Assembly (NCBI GenBank): GCA_037976565.1
Contig: CP137682.1
Coordinates: 3,904,827-3,968,826 of the forward strand
Origin: Mesocentrotus franciscanus
Taxonomy: Eukaryota; Echinodermata; Echinoidea; Camarodonta; Strongylocentrotidae
DNA length: 64,000 bases
Reading direction: 5' to 3'
The first letter of the stretch is position 1, and every line of letters begins with the position of its first letter. Positions 34,104 through 47,800 of the stretch are shown here, one piece after another. A model generated the notes under the pieces. The model ran no database searches. It was not told where the DNA came from and saw nothing but the letters and a program-made list of their open reading frames with translations. The translations under genes were made by a program, and so were the position numbers.

Positions 34104-37100
34104 CTGCAGAGCGAACAACAAAGTGCGACATGATGATATCGTCAAAGGCCAATCAACAAACTGTAATAGACTATCATTGACAAAGTTCAGTGAAACTCAC
34201 AATGTTTAGGACACAACAAGGAACAAAGTGATGACAGTGTTAAAGGCCACAATGCAGACTGTGATAGGTTCTAATCATTGAAAATTCAATGAGAAACAAA
34301 ACGTTGCTTTGAACGGAAAACTACTTGCTATTCAGGTGAGTGTTTGAGTGACATAATGCATTTATTGTGGAAAATAAAGATTCTCTGTCTGGTCTGTGTA
34401 AAATACTCATCCAATAAAATGGACTAATAATGCAATCGATAGGGTTCTAAGGAAGGACGAATATTGGAAAAAAGAGGATTACGAAGTTAAGATGTAAAGA
34501 AGGAGAAACAGGAGATCGAAGTCCTGAAACAATTACAAAGTCAAACTTACGAGGTAAACCTGTTGAAAGTTTCCAATTGCCGACCCGTATAGAAGCCCTC
34601 ATGGTTGCATTGAATGGAAGATTGCTCAGAGAACCAAAGTCCCTCTCATTTTCTCTCGTCCAGTGAGCAGCGGGATAGATGGGGTCGATGTTATGTAAGA
34701 TCTCATGGCGGTTGGATTCTGTTCCTTTCCTACATCATGAGACATGGTAACAATATTGTAGATCTAATATTCCAGTTTAAGAGCAGATGTCTAGGCCTTG
34801 GAGGGTAGTAACCTACAATTCATCTTGTAATATTCAGATCAATGTTTACACCGTTTACACTGGTAAAAGACATTATTCCCCTGTGCGTTTAAAACCCACC
34901 TGGTACATTTGAACCTTTTCTTCTCAAATACCACCAATTGCTATAAAAGGGACAGAAATTAATGATGATGATATTCAGTTCTTGTATAGCGCATAATACA
35001 CTATGAAATAACGTCTCTATGCGCTTCCAAAGATCTTTGGAAATTATTACCCTAACACTAACGAACTAAGCTTTTCCTATTTTAGGAAGTATCGTTCCTG
35101 ATAGGATTTCGTCACATCTGGTAACTCGAAAGTTTTAATAGATAAAGGCCCTGTGTAAAGGAGAGCCACCCCCTACAATTAACAAAACATGCACTTCTCC
35201 AGAAGAGTACACTGAAAATTCGGTGTAAAGTGAACATAACCAAACCGGTTACAAGGGAAAACAAACCTAAGGGTTTACAGATTATCACAGTTTCGCTGAT
35301 CCCCTCCACCATACACAAGAACCTCCTGACTGATCAATAGCGAAACAAAGATAAACAACAAACTTAAGACTCTAGTAACTCACGAAATAGTTTTCCATTG
35401 GTTGATGCCATCCAGAGGTTTGTTGGTCACCAGCTTCCCACCAGCGATCCCTTTCACGATGGTCGGGAACCAGTCACTGACGTGGATGAGCTGCCGGTTG
35501 ACTGTGCCTCGGAGCTCCCATGGTATAAGGGGGCTATGGACGAACCCCACGGCTCGTATACCACCCTCCCATAGGGTGCTCTTACCCCCTCGGAGGGGCC
35601 AGTTGTTCCCGACGGATCGTGGCCTCGGTCTTCCACCGTTATCTTCATGGAAAAAAAATGAAAGGGTCGAATTAAATCAAAATTGAATAGATTTGAATGC
35701 TTAAAAAGGAAATGATGAGAAGATTTTGAAGACAACAATAGTGCCCGAGATGCAATGCTCTAGCTCTAATATGACTCACTAGAAAAATGTCAGTGAATCG
35801 TTTTTTACAGTCAAAGAACAATAAGGGGCAAGAAGAATAAAGGATGATTGAAAATATTGCTTTAAGCGATTGTATACATGTTTGTAACTAATACATTCAT
35901 GTTCTATCCATTGTTCGACAAATTGGCCAAAAATTCGGTCTCCACTTCTTCACTTTACATAACCCGTCCTCACTCCCTTCCTCACCCCCATTTCATCAAC
36001 CTAAGCACCTATTAATCAACACATCTTCATATTTTCAAAAAATCTCTGTTCCATTTGCACACCTCGACCCTACCATAATCCTCGACCTTGATACTTCAGC
36101 TGCATTTTCTATCGAACATGCCTCGTCTTAATCACTCCTGAGTGTTTTAGCCCTGCTCTCATGTGGATGTTCCGCCCAATTTCATAGACGACAGTCTGCT
36201 GTCTTGTCGGAGAACATTCATGTACCCAAGGTCGCTTCCAGGTAACTCCTAATCTTTGCGACCTGATTCTCCAGTTCTACTTCACCAAGCGAGCGGAAGG
36301 ATTCCATGTTTTCGTTTATTGGCTGCCGTAGGCCCTTCAAAAGGGATCCATTGATTGATGGCTTTATGGGGTTAAGGTGCGTGAAATTTGATGTGCACAT
36401 TTCAAGGCCAAAGCCTTTCTAAGAAGTGATACATGTTACCATGGTAACGTGACAATGTGACAGAGAATGTTGTCGGCAGAAGATATATGGTGTCTTGAAT
36501 TTGTTAATGGGATAATGATCATGATAACGGCAAGACGCCTCTTCTCTTTGCTTCGATACAATGTTTGACAGATGTGATTAATTATTCCAGGATGCTGAGG
36601 GGGAGGGGTTGAATCATCCATACTTTCATCTATATCCATGAAGAGCTGTAGTACTTTTAAACCTCAGTATGAACCTGATCTCCAAAAGAACTCATCGCAT
36701 GTATTTATCTAGTTATTAAAGTTTAGAAGAAAAAAACATATACGTACTGCTGTGTTAAAACATGAATTGTTATATCTAACCTGTAGTGAATATGATGACG
36801 CTGTTATCATAAAGACCGTTGTATTTGAGTGCCTCTGAGATATTCCTGACAGCTTCATCCAGGATATTGACTAGCCCTGCGTACCTGCGTCGTTTGGAGT
36901 TGTTGATGATACCCTCGTAAGGTTTTGCGTACTCTTCGGGAACATTGAGTGGTGTGTGAACGGCCTCGTAGGATAAGTAGAGAAACAATGGCTAAAGGAG
37001 AGGAAATAGAAAAATAAATTGTTGTTTCGTTGGTTTAGTTAGAATTTAAAAGCAATCTACCATTTTGATGGTAATATCCTTCAATGTAGTCTTTTAGGAG

Positions 37101-37345
37101 TTACGCTAAGGAAAACCAAGTTGAATATGTAAATAGGGCTATACAATAAGAGCAAACTAGGGAAAGTAGATGAACCTGAATCGCTTTTACTCTGCGATGG
37201 GAAAGTGCCATTCTTGAGGAGTTCCTGGACTTAGTTTGTACCACATTATTATTCTTCTTATTATTATTATTCTTATTATTATTATATATGTCATTATTAT
37301 TGTTAATATTATTATTATTATTATTGCTATTGATACTACTACTAC

Positions 37346-37404
<59 letters not shown>

Positions 37405-40400
37405 TAGTAGTAGTAGTATTGTTATCATTAGTTATTATAAGTATTCCATGAAACTGTTTGTGTAGGTCATTGTGGATTCTCATTACATATTGCCAATTGG
37501 TGAACATATACCCAGAATTATGAGATATTTTGTCTCCCGTATTTTGTTACATTCCATCACCCCGATAACATTTAAGAACAGATTCAAATGTAACACAACA
37601 CATATAATTTGGGTATAACATTTACCAAAACGGACCCGCAAACCAAATTTGTGTGTAAATTACATTCACCTTATTTCTTGGTTGTTTTCGAATGATTTGT
37701 CTTGCTCTGTTGGTGTAGAGTGTCGTTGAGAAGGTTCCTTCGTGTTTCCAGTATATTCTTTCATTGTAGTACATGGACTTGCCCATAACCAGTTTATCGC
37801 CAAAGAGAGCTGTCTTATTATGAGACCAGTGATCTGCTGAACCCATAATATTACCTGATGAGAAAATGCGAAACTCCTAAATTATTGGATGAAATTCTTG
37901 TAAGATTTACGACACACACCTAACATCACACACACATTCACTCGAACAGCAAAATCAAATGCAAGAATATCAGAGGTACAAGCTTTCCAGTTTCTGATCG
38001 ACGTTTAATATAGCATATACACCAACTATCATAAAAAAATGATTTCAAAATTTTCCCGTAAGGAACATATATTTATAATTATTTTCAGTAGTAGGGTGGT
38101 GCAAGCTTTAAGCAAAAAAATAAATAGTCAACCAGTAATCATTGTTTTCCCTCGTCATTTGTCTTTTTTCTAGTTTGAAATGTGCGATTTCTCATGAAAC
38201 CTATTTAAAAAAAAATATATAAGGTGCATTTTACAAGAATTTACGAGATTAGGAAGGACTTCGTATACTTAAAATTCCAGATAATGAATACCTTTGGGTA
38301 GTAATTGGCCGAGAAAAAACTCGGAAAAGGTTTTCCAATCTGTTTCCATATCATATCCGAATTAACTTACTATAGGAAGTCATGAATTCATAAATCAACT
38401 ACTTCGAAAGCCTTTCCTTGCTTGGAAAGTGAAATCATTATTTCAATCATAGATGGTTTACACAAGTCAACAAGTCATGTATCGCAAAAATGGTACATGT
38501 ATTTCCAAAACATCTAATATCTTTCTGCAAACTATCATCATGATTACTATATTCTGACCTACATTTTGGGGGCCTTCAATTTAATAGTTAAATTACCTGC
38601 ATTATGTCTTTAAATTTCCTGACTTGTCTTCGATTTAACCTTTCATCCATGACCTAGTTCCCGGACATGGATGACATCTTGCTGTTCCTAATAATATCAG
38701 TCGCGTCTACATATGATGTTCATCGAGCATCAATGAAAATTAATACAATAGATGCTGGCAGTTACATGAAGACCAGACAGTTTTTACCGAGGTCACGGGG
38801 TCAACAAAATGGCGACAGGATGGTAGGCCTACTGTATTTACAGCAACCAAGGCTGACTATAGTTTTAAAGTTTCTAAATTTGATAGTGATTGTGAATACC
38901 AGGGTGCCGAACACCATCCATTCCGGCTTAGGGAGAAAAAACGGGGATCAAATGTAGCTGGGAAGATCTCCTTTGACTGATATAAAATATAACCCATTTA
39001 GGGTAACCCTTTAGATACAATATTTAACCTTTCTAATTGACATTCATATGCAACAATTGCTCGAAAAAATAGGAAATGACGTAATGAGGAAAATTGAGAC
39101 AAAATAAGATAATTCTGAAAAGTAAAACGTATAAACACGATAAATGTCCGGATATCTACCCCCCTTCCCCCAACCACCACCACCACCACCATTTGGAAAG
39201 ATAAAATCCTATTACAACTCTGCCCTAGAAAAAAGGTGAACCTGGAGGCTCCTCAGTGGTACCATGCACACGTCGTTTGCCCCATTTTAACAAATATCGA
39301 TACCAGGGATGTACAAATGTTACTGAAATGACATGATTTTCCGTGGTTTTTTCTCTCACTTTTTTGTAAATTATACTTCTTCCCCCAGTTTTTGCTCATT
39401 ACGCCACTGCTAGGTACAGATGTCCTGGGGACAAATTACAGTTTTGTTATAAGTTAGGGAAATCCTTGCTTTTGTTTGGTTATCAGAAGATTTGTCTCTG
39501 ATTTTTGTCATTTGTCATTGAAAAAAGGCTTTGTGAAATGGGTCCCAGATGTCGCAACGGTAGCTGTCCTTAAATTCATGTAAATGCTGCAAAATATAAA
39601 GACATTCCTCTTGCAAGATCAAAAATACCTTGCCTCTTTTATCAACATGTCAAAGTATCACGTGAGAAACACTTACCGAAGAAGGACTCGAAACCACGCC
39701 TACTCGGTAAGCAATCCTTCCAGGCGTAGCCGAGATGCCACTTCCCCACGGCATGAGTGGAATAACCCTGTTTCTTTAAAGCTTGGGCGAGAGTAGTCTC
39801 ATCGAGGGGGAGGCAGCATGGTCTAGCGGGGAATAAATTTAAATGTTGCATTCCCGTATGAATCTAGAATGAAGAATTAAAAAGAGGAAAACAAAAGGAA
39901 AAGGAAAACATCCACATGAAATTAAAATAAAGAGTGACCAGAAATGTTGTACTTGATTATAATACTCTAATGTTAGATCATGGACATGCTGGTGAAGAGA
40001 TTGACCATGTCCAGAAAAAATATGGTCCCCGGGCAGATTTTGTGACGTCACCCAATAATTCGGTAAGAGCATCAAACGTGCCTGGTGGATTTCTCTCTCT
40101 CTCTCTCTCTCTTTGTTTTTGTTTTTGGGGTTTAGATTATTGATTACGGAACTTAGTCATCGTTAAAATAGCATCGCTGATAGTATGTATAACACCAATG
40201 GGAATTACAAAGAGTACACATTCATACAAACATAGAAGTTACAATTATCACTGCGCATTAATGATAATAAGGGGACAATAAAATACATCTATCGCATAAT
40301 AGTAATCGACCCTGGTCCCTTGTTTAGTAATTGGGACGATATATCTCACAAAGAGCAACAACGATAAGCCGGACGGATCTGGTGATGGCTCCGAATCTGC

Positions 40401-41835
40401 CAAGTGGACCATAATTGCCGTCACATCAGAGTAGGCTGATAATGGATGTAATAACCCTCGGCAGAGGAAAATGACACTCATGTTATCGGTTCGAGATTTG
40501 GTCACGGTGAAATACGAGTTCAAAGCCAATTTCACAGCTAATTTAATCTGCAAATAGTCATTTTCTGAAACACAATGCCTTGCCTCGAAACTAATCTTTA
40601 ATCTAAGATGAAGTTCACTTCTGAAGAATGACTTTTCAAATAAAAATGAAAGCTATTATCATGTATCAAAATATCGAGGCTATGATCGCCGTGAGAAACT
40701 TGTAAAAATATTGTGTCGTGTAGAGTGATAATATCAATCAACCCCTTGATAACTTGTCAAGGCCGAAGGGTTTATATCCGTTGGTATAGCAAAGAGAAAA
40801 AATGGTAAAACACACTCCCAGAATCATTGCATCTTATTCTATCATTGTTTATGTCGTCAAATCATCATCATCATCATCACCATCATCATCATCATTGTCG
40901 TCGTCGTTCGTATTAGGTTATCAAGTTCTTACATGTATGAAGCGGGGTCGCGACATTGAGGGGATACTGACATCATCGGGCGGGGAGGGGGGCGTGATCT
41001 TATTCCATGGAGAAGTACAAACTAACAAGGATCATTAATTGGGGTGGAGTAGAAGAGGGCCGTAACGTCTATTTATTTTCATGTTTCCTTACCTCCCCCC
41101 TCTTTCATCCCTTTTCCTTGTATTTCTTATTTTATTTCAATTGTTATTTATCATTGATTGGGATCTTATGCCACGTGCCGCCCCCGCCCCCCGGGGACTA
41201 CGCCATTGTATGTAAGGCCTCATTGCACATGCAGCTATTATGTTATTTATTTACATATCGATTGCAGAAAATATCTAACAATTTGAAAGGCTTCTCGGAT
41301 CGCAAATATTGGAGCAGATTGGAGGATTTAAAGCACAATAGACCTCATCATCATTTTGCGTTCTTTTGTACGGTCTGTTTTGACAAATATACACAAAAGT
41401 TAATAAGGGTGCCGCGATAATCATTCCATAAGTGTTCTCTTTCACTTAAGCATTTTCAGTATTTTTTATTCATTTTAAGAAAAAGTTCATTTCCACAAAA
41501 TAGGATACAAAGATGACGATTGTCACAGTTCGATTGGAAAGAATAGAAACAGGATTCAACTTAGCCTGACCTTGAGATGCTTGTAGTTCATTGTCAAGCT
41601 ATTTTTGGAGCACAGACCGAGAGTAAAAACATGTGTAGAATTATCATGAGGTGGGTGGAAGCGTTGAGAGATGGTATTTTCAATGTTTAACATCATAGGT
41701 CAATACCAGGAAAGAAAGTTTCAAGCATGACAAAGTGGCAACGAATGTACGCCAAACATTGCCAAAGCATCTGATAAAAGTTGCATCGTCAGTTGAATAT
41801 TAAAACGGAAACACGAAGCAATGATAAAGGCAACC

Positions 41836-41873
<38 letters not shown>

Positions 41874-44800
41874 CTCTCCCTCTTTTTCTCTCTCACACAC
41901 ACATTATCTCTCTCTCTCTCTCTGAATTTTTTTCTTTCCTTCCTTTTTTCGCCATCATGCATGAAAACAAATTGAACTGTGCGTTTCTATGAAATCTCCA
42001 AAATGAATTCTGATTTCACGTAAACTACATCCAATGACAGTGAGTTCACTATCTCTTCAAGCCGAAACTAGCATCAGTCGTCCTCAAAGTCATTAATTAA
42101 TTCATCCCCTTTCCTTCTCATCTACCTCACACTCTGGTTCTTTCCTTCCTTTGTGCAAACATAAAACCTGCATAGATCGTACCTCGTTAGCGTTTGCCTT
42201 TGAAGTATTACACCTATGATGGAGATAGATAATGTAATTGTCTTGGAAGACTGGGTTTCAATATCGGTTTTGACAGTCCTCAGTATTCTGACTGAGACAA
42301 AAAAGAGCATTGTGCCTTCATTTGGTATAATGTTAGCACGAACGAAGATACCTGATTTGATATCAATTGATTTTAGTGTCGGTAGTGCTTTAATCGTTTA
42401 ATCTCCCGCCCATTAACGTGCTTAAAAGTAGCGTTATACCAAGGAAAGAAAATAATGTCAAAGTGAGGGGTAGCGTTTACAACATGACACCTCGGACAAT
42501 GACGTACCGTGAGTCCATCCATTGAGGGGTGGAATGATTGGGGTGGGGGGTGGCACCGGTCTTACTCGAAAAATGACATGCGAATTTACATGGCTACTAG
42601 TTAGGGGAGGGTGCGGGTGGTGTTTCAAAAGGTCACGATATCGACAAAACAAAGAACAAAGAAACACATAAGGAAGGATAGAATATGCCGGTCTGTGTAG
42701 TGAAACATCAAGAAAGCTGTCAGAATGCCCGCAAGACCGGTCTATGAGGATGCCAGTCTGGCGGGCAGAGGGGTTGGTTTGTGTGACGAGAAGTGGCATT
42801 ACCGTACGGGAATAATGTGTCTTTTGGTAACTTCAGGAGGTATTTTTCCTCCGGCAGAATTCACAAAGTCTGAGAATGACATCAAAAGTCAGACATCAAA
42901 ATACACGTGTAGATAGAAGTTATAGGAAACGTCGAATTTTGGTATACAGAGGTAAAATATTTTGTAAGCTTTCTCAATTTTTATTTCAGTTTGGAAGAAG
43001 ATATTATCACAATATTCAAATGTACAATTTTAAACACAGGAGAGCCCGAAGAAAATTGAAGATAAAGTTGAGTTCTGGTCATGCGATTGCATTGTGAAAG
43101 AAACGTTGTGGAATCGATCAGAAAAGGTTGATCATCTAGCATATAAGTATTGGTGTGTACTATACAAGGTTCTGGAATCATTAAAATGATAAGAAATTTG
43201 GCCCAGTCTTGGTAAAGTTACAAGCACTGTACACAGAAAAATGTACATGGGACTACACAAACATGTGGCATAAAAATCTGTCCCGATTTTCATGTTACAT
43301 GCCATATTTAGAATATTAAGGCATTTGAAGAGCCATGCTTTTCAGGGAACATTTTTTCTCTGATGGTCTTCCACACTTGCATAATACAATGATAACGCTC
43401 ACAAACTATTTTTCACCTCTTCCCAGAGGCTAGTCTAGAAGAGAATGGAAAAGGCAAAATTAGAAGAAAGTGTGGAAATATACTGTGATAAATGGGAATG
43501 AACAATGTGAAATGCATAGATGGGAACAGAGAATGGCAAAATATAAGGGGAGATAATAGAGAACAGAGAGAAATAAAGAGAGGAGGGTAATGGATTGAGA
43601 AAGGAGTAGATCTAGGGAAAGGCAAACGTTGACTTAATCGTGCAGGTCAGCCAACTGTCACGCTCCTCACGAGTGTTGATGAATCAGTGTATACATGTCC
43701 GCCTTTCCTCTTTAACACTTTCACTGTACATTCAACAGGAGTCACCAAGAGTAAAGAGTCACCAAACCTCAGAAAGGTCAAACAAGGTGCAATTCATCTC
43801 TTACCTGCAGCACACAAGGCACCCTACCCTTTGCTCATGACGACAAATTGTACGAACAAAATGTTATTTACGAAACCTAACGAATTTCGGTTGGAACACG
43901 AAAATGTGTAAAATTGCAAGTTGTTCTCCACAAACTTCTCCTCAAACTGAACGACAGGCACCCGCCAATTGTCCAATATACAATAATTAAGTGGACAAGT
44001 AGACGTAGGTCGTGAATGAGTAAATATCAGCCGTGCAATTATTCATCACTAATAAATCCTACTTGCACCCCTGGACATTTAAACAGTAACCATTTAAAAG
44101 ACCATTCTAAAGTATGTTGAGTACATGAACAATCCGGAGAGTATAAGGACAATTACTCCCGAAAAGCTACCCCCCCCCGAACAACCATCCATAGGACAAT
44201 TTAAATTGCCCCTATCGCAATAACCAAGCCCAGACGAAAGCCCATTCAGGAAACTTCCCACAAAAATGACTACACCTTGCATACTAATAATGGATAATGA
44301 TGATTATAGTAATAATTTGGTCTTCATAAAATACACGGTCATGAGTGTAGTTACATCAGTATTAGTACATGTTCCACCTGTTGGCCCTGAAATTATCATT
44401 TCCCCCAGCATTGACAAGTACTCATGTACACCTGGGTGGAGAGGGACAACATTGTGGGCACAACACCTTGTCCAAAGATGTAAGCAAGGATTGAACCCAG
44501 GACCTTTTGTAAGAGAGTCTAGAGCCTTCACCAATATACCACGGTGCTCTCACAAGGTACTCCTACCGAAAGTATGCAGGGGTAATCGGTATATTAACAC
44601 CTTGATGGTCCTAGGTGTCGTGGTATATAGTGGTTCAATGATCAATCACTTGACTCTAAATCCAAGGGTGGAGGGTTTGACAACTACGACCGAAGTAATT
44701 GACATTGATATTTATATCAAATAAATCTGTTTTAACTATCGTTTCGCAAACAACATAACTGTTCAAACCATTGACACTATAATTGAAAGGCCACAGTAAC

Positions 44801-47800
44801 AATTTTAACCGGAAAACCAGGCGCTCTCCATAATTTCGCAACGATGGTATGACCGCAACGAACTTTCGGGTTGTTAAAAAAGTGTTGAAGTTGATGGATA
44901 TATAGTTATTATAGGTCTAAAACATATAACATTAATGAACTAGCTTACTCCATATGGACTGATGTGTCAGCATATTTTTATGTTTTAATCAGTACAGATT
45001 AAGAGTTAACGAAGAAAAAAAACTCCCTAAAATCCCCCGGAAATACCAAAACAAATACCACTATAAAGCGGAATTAAAGGCAACACAGCGGGAAATGACA
45101 AAACGCAACAATTATTCTTGATACACATGTTGCCTACATGGCCTCAATACGAAACATGTGAATAAGTGGCCATAATTACTTTACGTACTCCTTTCCAGAT
45201 GTAGGACTATTCATGATGAGGTTTAAGCAAAATAAGAAAAAATTCCGGTCTGTTTGCCAAAGAAAAGGAGTTTTTATTATCCTCCGGAATCTAACACGTT
45301 CACGAAATAAAATCCGCACCATTTGCTCCAATCATTCACACCGTTTCATGTCATTAAACATGAAGTGTATCATTCATTATCTTGCTGATTGAAAGAAGCC
45401 GACTTTCTTTCATTGCGTTCTAGTTTATCAATCTTTTACGTGACAGGGAGATTATGGTGTCTGTAAACCGTCAAACAAAACCAAATGACGGGAAATTACT
45501 CCGCTTAATGACAGTCGGAAGTCGAGGCAATCCCATAATCCTACCAATATGAAGGTAATTATAACTACATTATGACATCTATGGAATACAATACACATTG
45601 AAATTGGGTAATACTCTTTTGCTTTGTATTGTGTTCTGCAATCATAGCGTAGTCAGCACTTTTGGATAAAGAAAGAGGTACATAATCTATATTTTAAAAA
45701 TAGATTTGGGAGCACAGAGTCAAAGTTTTATGATATATGGTATACATGTGGGCTCAAGATGTTTTGCCGTTCTTCGTTCTGCTGCCCCAAGCTTTTCTTT
45801 GTAATAATTTTGTGGCACAAAACATTATATCATTATATTTTGTCGATACAACTAAACAATTTGTCGAGTATCGTGAGCCTATTTATTACCCTCGTTCATT
45901 TTGTCAGCTCGTTAACTTTGTGTGACAACACCCCCCGCCCCCACTCCCAAGCTAGATAGGCCTACATTTGTGTTTATACTTGCATCTACCATCTATTCTG
46001 ACTCTTACCGATAGCGACTGAATAAACATATCACACCCTAATCTCACCTACTTCAGTACATAGGTATAGGCCATCTTCAAGAAATCTTTATATTTGAATG
46101 TGTTAAAATGAAATAATTATGGCGCCATATAATTCCTCTGAATCATCATTCTCTAGCTCTTCCCGATTGTCTGGATCATGTTCTCAACTATTTGTTTACG
46201 ACTTGAAAACGTTTTTAATTCTTTTACGACGTCCTAACCGACTGGTTTATAATTGATATATATACAAATCGTTGAAAGTGTGTTAAAGGTATTACAAAGT
46301 TTTGGCATGGGGTCATGAATTTGGTTCAAATGAACATATTGGAAGCATATGCGATTTTACAATATTCAATGATCGTTGTCGCGGTTGAAATCGACTCTAA
46401 AGTGATGAAATTGTAAATAATAAACTCTTTATGTTGTATAGCGCCCTCTCAAGACTGATATTACTTTAGCTTTAAAACAATGCTTCTTGACAACAATCGA
46501 ACGATTTGCTATTCCCGTTTGGAAGTTATATATCAGAACTGCATATTCTGAGATTTTCATGGTCGCAGCTACCATTGAATGGCCTTAGGCGCTATTTGAA
46601 ATATTTGAAATTTACCGGGAGCACCGGTAAATGTTGATAATTCAATTTACTCGAAAGCAGAAGTGTTTTAGGGGCTAATTTTTTTAGTGCTTATAATACA
46701 TCTACAGGGGCATCCAAATATATCAAAAATTTAAAGAATTACTATCCATCCATTTTCAAAATTTCCCAAAACTTTGCATTACCTTTAATGTACATACCGA
46801 TAACAATTAACGTTTTGACACAGGTCTAGAGATAATATTGGAATAGTTACCTTGTCATGCCAGGTATAGAGTGTGAGTCAAAAAAAAGTTTACACCTAGA
46901 AAATTGCTAATTATTTTAAAATCATATATGAACAGTAAATTATTATACATCCTATGAAAGAGCATTTTATCCCAAATCATTTGGTATCATTTTTGTGTGG
47001 TATGTGATCACGCTTGGATAAACAGGAGGCATTGTTTGCGAGAGTGCAAAAATCGACTTGCGCCAAAGTTACTTATGTAATGTTTGAAATAAACAATTGG
47101 GATTTGGGTATTAATTCGGTCATTGCAGACCCAAATAACATCCCTAACAATATCCCTCAAATATCGAATATCAATTATCAACGATTATTTGTTCGCTCGT
47201 GTGTGTGACTTTGCTTCTACAAAAAGCATAGTCAATGCATCTCATTTGATACATTAAAATCATTCTCTCACTTTAATCCCAGCATAACTTTGGCGCAAGT
47301 CGATTTTTGCACTCTCGCAAACAAATGCCTCCTGTTCATTCAAGCGTGAACATATACTACACAAAAATGATGCCAACTGATTAGGAATAAACCGCTCTTT
47401 CATAGGATGTATAATAATTTACTGCTCATAGATGATTTTTAAAATAATTAGCAATTTTCTAGGTGTAAACTTTTTTTTGACTCACACGGGTATATACTGT
47501 AAGCATGAGACAGTGAAAATCAACCTGCAATAATAGGCCTCCCATATAATGTTCTTTAACCGTTTAAGATATTTATTAACTTTTTCGAACGTCTTGTGAG
47601 CATTGTATTTGTGTTGGGTTTGTGCCTGGAAGTGCCAGCCATTTACAATGTTCTATTGGCAACGGAGACATATTTTCATTTCAACAAAATATATAGCTAC
47701 TTGCTCCCTCGGTAGCTTTATGGATATGGGTACCGTTATGCACAAAAACACGTTATAGCCTACAATACCAACGGCAAACGAATCATATGGAGGCATCTTA

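Noticed and set aside
37187..37507. Poly-Leu / poly-Ser proteins
   Set aside because: Artefacts of trinucleotide repeats in a sulfatase intron.
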